NCBI GenBank assembly: GCA_022571615.1
Contig: JACZXM010000191.1
Span: forward strand, 1 to 6,345
From: Acidobacteriota bacterium
GTDB lineage: Bacteria > Acidobacteriota > UBA890 > WLXD01
DNA length: 6,345 nucleotides
Direction: 5' to 3'
Position 1 is the stretch's first letter, and each line of letters starts with the position of its first letter. Below, one piece after another: positions 1 to 6,136 of this stretch. A program made the translations under genes and the position numbers. A model generated the notes under the pieces. That model was not told the origin of the DNA. It saw only the letters and a program-made list of their open reading frames with translations, and ran no database searches.

Positions 1-552
1 CTGGAATACGGCGGCAATTACCCCGACGCCTTCCCCCTGCGCAACCTGGGCTACATCCTGTCGGGCATGTCCGGCGTGCTCGCCATGTTCGGTGCCGCCC
101 ACGCCGCAGGATTGGTGCTCGCCGACGAGCAACCCGTGCGCGCGAACACCAGTCCGATGCCGCTGTCCCCGGGCAAAGCCGCGCTGCTCACCATGCTGTT
201 GCCCGGACTCGGTCACTGGAAGAGCGGGCGTCGGTTCAAGGCGCTGCTGCTCGGAGGCACCATCCTCGGCCTGTTCCTGCTCGGCATGGCGCTCGGTGAC
301 TTCGCCGATTTCAACCGCCAACGCCATCCCTACTACTGGGTCGGCCAGATGATGCTCGGGGTACCCGGCTGGTTGACCTCCCTGCTGTGCAGCGGCCAAC
401 GCTTCAGTGCCGTCCTGCCGTATCAGGATGCCGGCCTGCTGTTCACCACCTCGGCCGGATTCTTCAACGTGATCGCGGCACTGGACGCCTTCCACCGTGC
501 GGAATCCGATTGGTTGCGAGCCGGTAAATCCACCAAGGAGGCTCCGGCATGA
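1..552 (+). CDS. Multi-pass membrane protein, DUF6677-like, 5' end outside the window
   Basis: Function is unknown. The frame is already open at base 1, and 20 of the 22 codons before the first in-frame ATG (67) end in G or C, so coding probably begins upstream of the window. Counting from base 1, hydrophobic segments lie near residues 16-42 (LRNLGYILSGMSG...), 58-70 (ALLTMLLPGLGHW), 80-98 (LLLGGTILGLFLLGMALG), 112-128 and 140-160. The LLPGLGHWKSGRR stretch followed by a glycine/leucine-rich helix, and the late AGLLFTTSAGFFN...DAFHRA helix, recall the DUF6677 family of small inner-membrane proteins. That match is from memory, not a search. If the gene does start in the window, ATG 67 or ATG 157 (MPLSPGKAALL) are the options, and neither has a clear Shine-Dalgarno. 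The 3' end overlaps the next gene by ATGA, suggesting one operon. Coding is near certain; the family name is moderate. Confidence 0.72.
   Translation: MEYGGNYPDAFPLRNLGYILSGMSGVLAMFGAAHAAGLVLADEQPVRANTSPMPLSPGKAALLTMLLPGLGHWKSGRRFKALLLGGTILGLFLLGMALGDFADFNRQRHPYYWVGQMMLGVPGWLTSLLCSGQRFSAVLPYQDAGLLFTTSAGFFNVIAALDAFHRAESDWLRAGKSTKEAPA
535..541 (+). promoter_or_regulatory. Strong Shine-Dalgarno for the serine hydrolase gene
   Basis: AAGGAGG is a near-perfect anti-16S match placed 7 nt before the ATG at 549. It lies inside the end of the upstream membrane-protein gene and fixes the start of the hydrolase at the ATGA overlap. Confidence 0.75.
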
Positions 553-1571
553 CCTCACCGCTGGTGATGATGCTGCTGTCGGCCAGCGGCGGCGCCGATG
601 CCGCGACGAGTGACTTCAGCGGCATCCTCGGTTTCTATGCTGCCGCCGTCAATCCGGAGGCCCGCACCCTGACGGTTATCGACGACCTGGAAAGCAATGC
701 GGACCGAGCCTTCCCGCTTGCCAGCAGCTTCAAGCCCGCCATCCTGCACGAGGTCCTGCGGCTGCTCGATGACGGCACCCTCGACTGGAACGAGCAGATC
801 GAGATCCCGATCTATGATCGCTCCTTGGATGGTGGACGCATCCCGTCGCAAATGAAGGCGAAGAAACTGGTCGGCAAGATGATCGGCCGCAGCCACAACA
901 CTTCGGCGGACGTGCTGTTCAAAAGGGTCGGCCTCGCCGCACCGTCCGCGACGCTCTCTGTCTGGGGACTTGGCGCGATCCGCGTCACCACTCCGACCCG
1001 CGAGTTCTGGCTGGCGCTGTCGGGGCTCGTTCCCGAGGTGCTGCCCTACGATCAGCTACCCGCGTCGACGGCAGCGTTCGACGCCCTCGACCGGGCTCAG
1101 CAAGTCGACCAGGTCGAAGCACTCCGCGCTGGCGGCAAGAACTTCTCGGTCAAGCAGATCGACCGTGCCACGCGCGACTTCTATCGTTTCGGCAGCTGGA
1201 ATCAATCGACCAGCTTCACGATCCTCGACCACATCGACAACGTCGGGACGCCGCGGCAGATGGTGGGTTTCCTGTACCGACTATTCCTGGCTAACGACCT
1301 GTCGCCCGCCCGCAACCGCCTGCTCCGCCGGCAGATGGCGAGGGGTGACGGCGCAAGCGACCGCCACCACATCAAGGTGCCACTGATCTACTGGGGTGGG
1401 AAGGGTGGCTCCGACCTTGGCATGGGCAGCGTGATTGGATACGGGCACACGGCCAAGGGGACCCACATCCTCTACGCCATCATGGGTTCCCGCATGATCC
1501 GCGAGAACTCTGACTGGAAGCTGATCGAAAGCAGGCTGACGGAGGTGTTCGACAGCCTCGACGGCTCGTGA
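549..1571 (+). CDS. Serine hydrolase with class A beta-lactamase-like fold (beta-lactamase2 type)
   Basis: The 340-aa protein has the three landmarks of penicillin-recognising serine enzymes in order. They are S59-S-F-K62 (SxxK, nucleophile and general base) at the head of a helix, S115-H-N117 (the SDN-loop equivalent) followed by TSAD, and K285-G-G-S288 (the KTG-strand equivalent) followed by a C-terminal strand and helix. The first 19 residues (MTSPLVMMLLSASGGADAA) look like a short, weak export signal, which would place it in the periplasm. The SDN aspartate is His and the KTG threonine is Gly. No clear Omega-loop ExxLN glutamate is visible, so a classical antibiotic-degrading lactamase is doubtful. 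A peptidase, esterase or cell-wall role is equally possible. At 340 aa it is longer than class A lactamases (about 290), with an insert between the second and third motifs. The start is fixed by AAGGAGG and the ATGA overlap with the membrane-protein gene, implying co-expression. The next gene is convergent. Confidence 0.8.
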   Translation: MTSPLVMMLLSASGGADAATSDFSGILGFYAAAVNPEARTLTVIDDLESNADRAFPLASSFKPAILHEVLRLLDDGTLDWNEQIEIPIYDRSLDGGRIPSQMKAKKLVGKMIGRSHNTSADVLFKRVGLAAPSATLSVWGLGAIRVTTPTREFWLALSGLVPEVLPYDQLPASTAAFDALDRAQQVDQVEALRAGGKNFSVKQIDRATRDFYRFGSWNQSTSFTILDHIDNVGTPRQMVGFLYRLFLANDLSPARNRLLRRQMARGDGASDRHHIKVPLIYWGGKGGSDLGMGSVIGYGHTAKGTHILYAIMGSRMIRENSDWKLIESRLTEVFDSLDGS

Positions 1572-1628
1572 GTGGCGGGACATCCGACATCGTTGCGCTC
1601 AGCCGGTCTCCGGGTGATGTGGTGCGTG

Positions 1629-1647
1629 GACCTCGACGATCGAGGTC
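1629..1647. terminator. Perfect hairpin in the convergent gap, possible bidirectional terminator
   Basis: GACCTCGA (1629-1636) pairs perfectly with TCGAGGTC (1640-1647) around a 3-nt CGA loop. It sits 57 nt after the serine hydrolase stop and about 80 nt beyond the permease stop on the other strand, where both transcripts should end. No T-run follows on either strand, so it is not a textbook intrinsic terminator. The remainder of the 1572-1727 gap shows nothing else recognisable. Confidence 0.35.
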
Positions 1648-1727
1648 GCGTCTGCGGGGGTGAACTCGCGCCCGGCAGGCGGCGGCATCCCTGTGAGGCG
1701 CCTTGGATTGTGCGGGTGGCAGCGAAA

Positions 1728-4454
1728 TCAGCGCGCTCTCAGGGCAGTATTGGGGTCCACCCGCGTCGCGCTCCGCGCTGGCAGCAGTGTGGCGATCAGG
1801 CCGGTAGCCAGCAGGGCGAGGGTGATCACCAGATAGGTCGCCGGGTCGCTGGCCTCCACACCGTAGGTCACCGCGCGCAGCGGACGCGCCATCGCGTAGC
1901 CGAGCGCCAGGCCGATGGCCAAGCCGATGCCGAGCTGGATGAGCCCCTTGCGCAACACCAGAAGCAGGATGCGATCGGCGGTGGCGCCCAGGGCCATGCG
2001 GATCCCGATCTCCTGGCGGCGGCGGGACACGGAGAAGGCCATGACGCCGTACAGGCCGACCGTGGCCATGAACAGGGCGCTAATGCCCAGCAGGGTGAAG
2101 AGACGACCGAACAGGGTGAAGGCCCAGGTATGCTGCTCGAGGGCCTGCTGCATCGTTCGCACTTCGTACAGAGGCAGGTCGGGGTCGAGTTGAGCGAGCA
2201 CGGCGCGGATGCGGGGCACCAGGGTCTCGGCTGCGACTCTGGAGCGGATCGCCACGGTCAGGAAGCGCGCGTCGACCGCTCCGGGCGACAGGTAGATGTG
2301 CTCTGGAGATAAGCGATCGCTGCCGAGGCCGCCGACCCCGCCACCGACGTGAAGATCGGGCACCACACCGACGACACGGACCCAGGGGCCGTCGGGGTCA
2401 TCCGTTGGCAGACGGATGCGCTGGCCCAGGGCTTGCTGATCGGGCAGGAACCGTTGCACGAAGCTCCGGTTGACGATGACCGCCGGCTCGGCGCCGCTGC
2501 CGGTTTCGGATTCCATGAACTCCCGGCCCTCGCTGAGTTGCACGCCGAAGGTGTCGAAGAACTGTGTGCCGACCACGGTGCCGCCCACGGTCGGGACATC
2601 GCCATCCGTATCGTAGGCTCGGCCCTCGATGGCCACCGCCCACTGGCCGCTTTCGGTGCCGGGCAGGCTGGACGTCAGGGTCGCGCTCTGGACTCCGGGC
2701 TCCTGTCGCAGGCGTGCGATGAGATCGGAGAAGAGCTGCTGGCGCTCGCCGCGGCCGGGGTAATCGGACTCGAACAGGGCTATCCGGCCGGTGACGATGT
2801 TGTCGGTCCGGAAGCCGAGATCGACCCGGTTGATGTTGATTACGGAGCGAATCATCAGGCCGGCGGTGAGCAGAAGAGCACAGGAAACGGCGATCTCGGA
2901 GACCACCAGGAAGCTGCTAATGCGGCCCATACGCAGGCTCGAGGAACCCCGCGTCTCGTCCTGCAAGATGGCTCCAGCACCGATTCCGGAGGCTCGGAAC
3001 GCGGGGAGCGTCCCCGCCAGCAGCGCAGTCAGCAGCACGGTGCCAATGGCGAACAGCACGCCGTTGGCGTCGATGCTCATGTCGATCCAGTATGGCTTCT
3101 GGATGCCGGCAAGCGAGGCGTCGTACATCTTCAGCATGACCTGGGCGCCGGCCAGACCGATCACGCCGCCGGCCATCGCCAGCACGAACGACTCCATGAG
3201 CAATTGCCGGACGACACGCCACCGACTTGCTCCCAACGCCGATCGAATCGCGATCTCGCGGCTCCGCACGCTCGCCCGGGCGAGCAGCAGGTTGGCGACG
3301 TTGGAGCAGGCGATCATCAGCACACCGAATACGGCCCCGAGCATCAGATACAGGACCGCGGTGACCTCCCGGGGCATGTGGACGCGCTCGTGCAACCGCA
3401 CCAGCGGCCGGTAGCCAGTAGGCTCGTCGGGGTGCTCGGCCTCGATCCGTTCGGCGATCGCGGTAAGCTCGGAAGCTACTGCCGGGATCGTCACGCCAGC
3501 GCGTAGGCGGCCGAAGGTCATAACCCGGTTGCTGCGGCGTGGAACGGCGTCGGGATCGAGCCGCAGGTTGAGCCACGCCTCCTCCCACACCGGAAACGCG
3601 AACCCCTCGGGCATCACTCCGATCACCTCGGCATCTTCACCGTTGGCGCGAATCGACTGTCCGACGATCTCCGGGTTGCCCGCGAACCGGTTCTGCCAGA
3701 CCCCGTACGACAGAACGATCACCGCCGGCGCCTCGGGCTCGCTCTCCTGGGGAAGGAAGGTGCGGCCTAGCAAGGGTGGCACACCGAGGTGCTCGAGCGC
3801 GTTGGCCGACATCCAGGCGGCGGAGTAGCGCTCGGGCGTCGTCCCTTCGCTGGCGAGGTTGAGTGATCCCTGGGAGAACGCAGCCAGATCCTCGAGCAGG
3901 GTGGCGCGTTGGCGGAACTCGAGATAATCAGGATACGAGATCGTAGTCTGCGAGATACGACGCTCCGGGTTTTGGGCCATGACCGAGATCAGGCGGTCAT
4001 CCGCGGGGACCGGGATGCCCCGCATGACACTGCCGTACACCTGGCTGAAGGTGAACACCGTCTGGCTGATGCCGAGCGCCATGGTCAACACGGCGACCAG
4101 CGATAGCAGGGGCGATTTGACCAGCGTGCGCAGGCCGTAGCGGAAATCGGTAATCAGGGCGCTCATGATGCTCTCGGTCGACTCTTCGCGGGGATCTCGG
4201 TTCGGGTTCTCGGTCAGCCGACGGTAGCTCGATGCCGGGCGACGAAACCCGCGCCAGGCGTAGCGGGCCGCGAGCTTGAGCGCTTGGAGCCAGTACCACA
4301 ACCACAGGCGCGAGGGTCCCTGGTGGCGAGCGCGTTCCTCGTGTTCCTGGTGCAGGTCGCCGATGATGGTGCTGCCCAGCAAGCCCTGCGGCAGAGCCGT
4401 GGCCAGCAACCGGTCGGCGCCGCGGGGCGGAGTGGCGCAACGGCGTGGTTTCAC
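1728..4454 (-). CDS. ADOP-family ABC transporter permease (MacB/FtsX type) with N-terminal prefix domain
   Basis: This is a 908-aa inner-membrane permease with duplicated MacB-periplasmic/FtsX units, as in acidobacterial duplicated orphan permeases. In order: a cytosolic prefix of about 75 residues (ADRLLATALP...GDLHQEHEERA...WYWLQALKLA); TM1 near 115-140; the first MacB-like periplasmic domain near 145-360; FtsX1 with three helices near 366-490, including the loop ANLLLARASVRSREIAIRSA; TM5 near 513-537; the second periplasmic domain near 540-770; FtsX2 near 778-895 with the matching loop SRRRQEIGIRMALGA; and the signature end PARSATRVDPNTALRA. The two halves echo each other, as expected. No ATP-binding partner gene lies in the window. 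The substrate cannot be read from sequence; relatives are guessed to act in export or envelope processes. I chose GTG 4454, which overlaps the PadR stop as GTGA with GAGG 7 nt upstream. A GTG at 4487 would add 11 residues. It is probably co-transcribed with, and repressed by, PadR. Confidence 0.92.
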   Translation of the reverse strand: MKPRRCATPPRGADRLLATALPQGLLGSTIIGDLHQEHEERARHQGPSRLWLWYWLQALKLAARYAWRGFRRPASSYRRLTENPNRDPREESTESIMSALITDFRYGLRTLVKSPLLSLVAVLTMALGISQTVFTFSQVYGSVMRGIPVPADDRLISVMAQNPERRISQTTISYPDYLEFRQRATLLEDLAAFSQGSLNLASEGTTPERYSAAWMSANALEHLGVPPLLGRTFLPQESEPEAPAVIVLSYGVWQNRFAGNPEIVGQSIRANGEDAEVIGVMPEGFAFPVWEEAWLNLRLDPDAVPRRSNRVMTFGRLRAGVTIPAVASELTAIAERIEAEHPDEPTGYRPLVRLHERVHMPREVTAVLYLMLGAVFGVLMIACSNVANLLLARASVRSREIAIRSALGASRWRVVRQLLMESFVLAMAGGVIGLAGAQVMLKMYDASLAGIQKPYWIDMSIDANGVLFAIGTVLLTALLAGTLPAFRASGIGAGAILQDETRGSSSLRMGRISSFLVVSEIAVSCALLLTAGLMIRSVININRVDLGFRTDNIVTGRIALFESDYPGRGERQQLFSDLIARLRQEPGVQSATLTSSLPGTESGQWAVAIEGRAYDTDGDVPTVGGTVVGTQFFDTFGVQLSEGREFMESETGSGAEPAVIVNRSFVQRFLPDQQALGQRIRLPTDDPDGPWVRVVGVVPDLHVGGGVGGLGSDRLSPEHIYLSPGAVDARFLTVAIRSRVAAETLVPRIRAVLAQLDPDLPLYEVRTMQQALEQHTWAFTLFGRLFTLLGISALFMATVGLYGVMAFSVSRRRQEIGIRMALGATADRILLLVLRKGLIQLGIGLAIGLALGYAMARPLRAVTYGVEASDPATYLVITLALLATGLIATLLPARSATRVDPNTALRAR

Positions 4455-4783
4455 GGCTTGACCTCGAAGTCTTCGAGTCCCCGCCACAAGCTCGTCAGCG
4501 CCTCATGCGAGCGGCGAAGCTTGGCGATGCCCTCGTCGGTGACCTCGAAATGACGCTGCGGGCGGCCGCCGCGCCAGCCCTCGACCGGCCGCGTGCTCCA
4601 GCGCAGCAGGCCCTTGGACTGGAGACGATCCAGGGTGGTGTAGAAGGCGCCGCGGCTCACCGTGCGGCCGGTTGTGCGCTCGAGCTCGCGGCGCACCTCG
4701 ACCCCGTAGGCCTCGCTGCCCTTGCGCAGAATCGCCAGCAGCATCACCTGCTCGAACTCGCCGAGATAGCTCTTGGTTGACAT
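4451..4783 (-). CDS. PadR-family transcriptional regulator
   Basis: This is a 110-aa DNA-binding repressor of the short PadR type (PadR-s2-like), cytosolic and expected to act as a dimer. The winged helix-turn-helix is clear: helix 1 LGEFEQVMLLAILR (residues 7-20), EAYGVEVRRELERTTGRTVSRG (24-45), recognition helix AFYTTLDRLQSKGLL (46-60), then the wing with RPQRHFEVT (74-82) and a C-terminal dimerisation helix (83-105). The start at ATG 4783 gives the family-typical MSTKSYLGEFE opening and has GGAG 3 nt upstream. An ATG at 4834 would add 17 uncharacteristic residues and run through the putative operator. The stop overlaps the permease GTG by 4 nt, so the two are translationally coupled. PadR genes directly in front of ADOP permeases are a recurrent arrangement, and the natural reading is local repression of the pair. 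The ligand is unknown. Confidence 0.93.
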   Translation of the reverse strand: MSTKSYLGEFEQVMLLAILRKGSEAYGVEVRRELERTTGRTVSRGAFYTTLDRLQSKGLLRWSTRPVEGWRGGRPQRHFEVTDEGIAKLRRSHEALTSLWRGLEDFEVKP

Positions 4784-4814
4784 GTGCTCCGTGGTCGGAG
4801 GCAGCGGATCAACA

Positions 4815-4854
4815 CAGTCTACACCGTAGGCCATACGCTATGCAATGTAGACTG
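4815..4854. promoter_or_regulatory. Perfect 9-bp inverted repeat, candidate PadR operator
   Basis: CAGTCTACA (4815-4823) and TGTAGACTG (4846-4854) are exact reverse complements with a 22-nt spacer. The repeat lies 32 bp upstream of the PadR start and overlaps its best promoter candidate. A smaller CATA-CGC-TATG repeat (4832-4842) lies in the spacer but is not concentric with the outer one. PadR dimers commonly bind inverted repeats at their own promoter, so autoregulation of padR-permease is the likely role. It may also affect the divergent methyltransferase gene. The assignment is by position and symmetry only. Confidence 0.5.
4816..4845 (-). promoter_or_regulatory. Candidate sigma-70 type promoter of the padR-permease operon
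   Basis: Read on the minus strand, TTGCAT (4845-4840) and TAGACT (4821-4816) are separated by 18 nt. They match the -35 and -10 consensus only partly (about 4 of 6 for the -10). Transcription would start near 4809, giving a leader of roughly 26 nt before ATG 4783. It falls within the inverted repeat, which is what makes it plausible. Confidence 0.35.
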
Positions 4855-4902
4855 CTGTCCTTCGCTGCTCGATGGTTCGACCCGCGCCGGGGGTCGGTCG
4901 AT

Positions 4903-4908
4903 TAGAAT
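4903..4908 (+). promoter_or_regulatory. Candidate -10 element for the methyltransferase gene
   Basis: TAGAAT matches TATAAT at 5 of 6 positions and lies 27 nt before ATG 4936. No good -35 is found at 16-18 nt spacing. TTCGAC at 4876-4881 is 21 nt away and poor. A short inverted repeat, CGACCC (4878-4883) and GGGTCG (4891-4896), lies just upstream and could bind a regulator. Confidence 0.28.
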
Positions 4909-4935
4909 CCCTGAATCTGTTACCGCGGAGCGAGT

Positions 4936-5712
4936 ATGAGCCACGCCTACGATGACGAATGGCGCGAGGAGGCCAGGCGCCACCAGATGCTCGAGGTGGG
5001 GTTCGACCAGGCATCGCGCCGCTGCCTGGTCGCGACGGGTGTCGGACTGGGGTGGACCTGTCTGGAGGTCGGGGCCGGCACCGGCTCGGTCGCCACCTGG
5101 TTGTGCGATCGCGTCGGAAAGGACGGCCGCGTGGTGGCGACGGATCTGCAAACCGCGTTCCTCGAGCAGATCGATCGCCCCAACCTCGAGATCCGCTGCC
5201 ACGATATCGTCCACGACGAGATCGAACAGGCCCACTACGACCTGGTCCACGCGCGCCAGGTGCTCGAGTATCTGTCCGCGCGCGACGACGGGCTGCGGCA
5301 CATGGCCGGGGCGCTCAAACCGGGGGGGTGGCTGGTTGTCGAGTCGGTCGACTTCTGTTCCTGTGTGCCGCTTGCCGGTGAGGGAACCGATCTGTTCGCA
5401 CGCTCGATCCGAGTCGGCCTGGAGTTCGTGGCCGGTTTGGGCTTCGACCCTTACTACGGGCGCAGCATCGGCGAGGCGATGCGCCAGCTCGGGCTGCAGG
5501 ATGTCCAGCTGGAGGGCAAGTGTCACGAGATTGGCGGCCAGCGGCCGCTCACCGATGCCTGGCCGCTGGCGCTGCATCGGTTTCGAGAGACCTTCGTGCG
5601 CGAAGGCTGGTTTAGCGAGGAGGAGATCGACGCCCTGCCGCGGCTGATGCGGCAACCTGATTTCTGCGCCATTGGACCGACTCTGTTTTCAGTGCGCGGC
5701 CGATACGTGTAA
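4936..5712 (+). CDS. Class I SAM-dependent methyltransferase
   Basis: This is a 258-aa cytosolic methyltransferase with the Rossmann-like SAM fold. Motif I is LEVGAGTGSVA (residues 43-53). The acidic residue that should hold the ribose of SAM is D70 in VVATDL. HD90 follows as the adenine-side acidic loop. Motif IV is YDLVHARQVLEYL (101-113) and the post-motif strand is LKPGGWLVVE (127-136). The N-terminal 40 residues form a short helical cap, and the region after 140 is a variable substrate-binding part. This layout is typical of small-molecule methyltransferases in the UbiE/MenG-like superfamily, but no residue pattern reveals the substrate. The ATG at 4936 has GGAG 5 nt upstream. The gene diverges from padR across 152 nt and ends 10 nt before the CoxS-like start, so the two probably share a transcript. 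Several long antisense frames here are shadows. Confidence 0.88.
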   Translation: MSHAYDDEWREEARRHQMLEVGFDQASRRCLVATGVGLGWTCLEVGAGTGSVATWLCDRVGKDGRVVATDLQTAFLEQIDRPNLEIRCHDIVHDEIEQAHYDLVHARQVLEYLSARDDGLRHMAGALKPGGWLVVESVDFCSCVPLAGEGTDLFARSIRVGLEFVAGLGFDPYYGRSIGEAMRQLGLQDVQLEGKCHEIGGQRPLTDAWPLALHRFRETFVREGWFSEEEIDALPRLMRQPDFCAIGPTLFSVRGRYV

Positions 5713-5722
5713 GGTTCGCGCG

Positions 5723-6136
5723 GTGAACGCTCAAGCCCCGCAACAGATGCAGATCGAGCTCCAAGTCAACGGCCGGCAGGTGCTGGCGGGCGTCGAGCCA
5801 CGATTGCTGTTGAGCGATTTTCTTCGCCACCAGCTCGGGCTCACCGGTACCCACGTGGGCTGCGAGCACGGGGTGTGCGGCGCCTGCACGGTGCTGCTGG
5901 ACGATGAGCCCGTGCGCGCCTGCCTGATGTTTGCCGTTCAGGCCGCCGGACACACCGTGCGCACGGTCGAGGACCTGGCGCCGGCACCGGGCGAGCGCGA
6001 ACAGCTGCATCCGCTGCAGGTCGCCTTCCAGCAAAGCCACGCGCTGCAGTGCGGCTTCTGCACCCCGGGCATCCTGATGTCGATGCTGCCGTTCTTGGCC
6101 GACAACCCCGCTCCCACCGAGGCGGAGATTCGATAG
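5723..6136 (+). CDS. [2Fe-2S] small subunit, CO/xanthine dehydrogenase family, C-terminally truncated
   Basis: This is the electron-transfer subunit of a molybdenum hydroxylase of the CoxS/XdhC/IorA type. It carries electrons from the molybdopterin large subunit toward the FAD subunit. The N-terminal plant-ferredoxin domain is complete: IELQVNGRQV (11-20), then C47-x4-C52-x2-C55 in GCEHGVCGACTV and C67 eleven residues later. The helical second domain begins and shows C110-GF-C113 (LQCGFCTPGILMS). The protein then ends at residue 137 just after PTEAEIR, before the SGNLCRCTGY stretch that supplies the other two ligands of the second cluster. Family members are about 155-165 aa. The GTG start at 5723 follows AAGG at 8 nt and avoids overlapping the methyltransferase; an ATG at 5672 would overlap it by 41 nt. 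No large or FAD subunit lies in the window. As written, the product could hold only one intact cluster. Confidence 0.9.
   Translation: MNAQAPQQMQIELQVNGRQVLAGVEPRLLLSDFLRHQLGLTGTHVGCEHGVCGACTVLLDDEPVRACLMFAVQAAGHTVRTVEDLAPAPGEREQLHPLQVAFQQSHALQCGFCTPGILMSMLPFLADNPAPTEAEIR

Noticed and set aside
1572..2312. Plus-strand frame directly after the serine hydrolase
   Set aside because: Most of it is antisense to the permease C-terminus, and the product is a hydrophilic repeat-like Gln/Gly/Ala/His sequence. Codon use and composition do not look like a protein.
2349..3506. 385-codon plus-strand open frame opposite the permease
   Set aside because: It lies wholly within the antisense of the well-recognised FtsX/MacB permease, and its product is Gly/His/Gln/Asp-rich with no domain. 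It is a shadow.
1728..4487. GTG at 4487 as the permease start
   Set aside because: It adds 11 arginine-rich residues inside padR. GTG 4454 has a GAGG ribosome site at good spacing and gives the overlap typical of coupled genes.
4451..4834. Upstream ATG at 4834 as the PadR start
   Set aside because: The extra 17 residues are not PadR-like and the start would lie inside the inverted repeat and downstream of nothing promoter-like. ATG 4783 gives the usual family N-terminus.
4819..5655. Long minus-strand open frame opposite the methyltransferase
   Set aside because: The translation is low-complexity and rich in Gln, Arg, Ala and His with no family resemblance. The plus strand has a clear SAM-binding motif, ribosome site and good codon pattern. 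It is an antisense shadow of GC-rich coding DNA.
5672..6136. ATG at 5672 as the CoxS start
   Set aside because: It would overlap the methyltransferase end by 41 nt and add a cysteine-rich, non-conserved leader. GTG 5723 fits the family N-terminus and lies after the methyltransferase stop.
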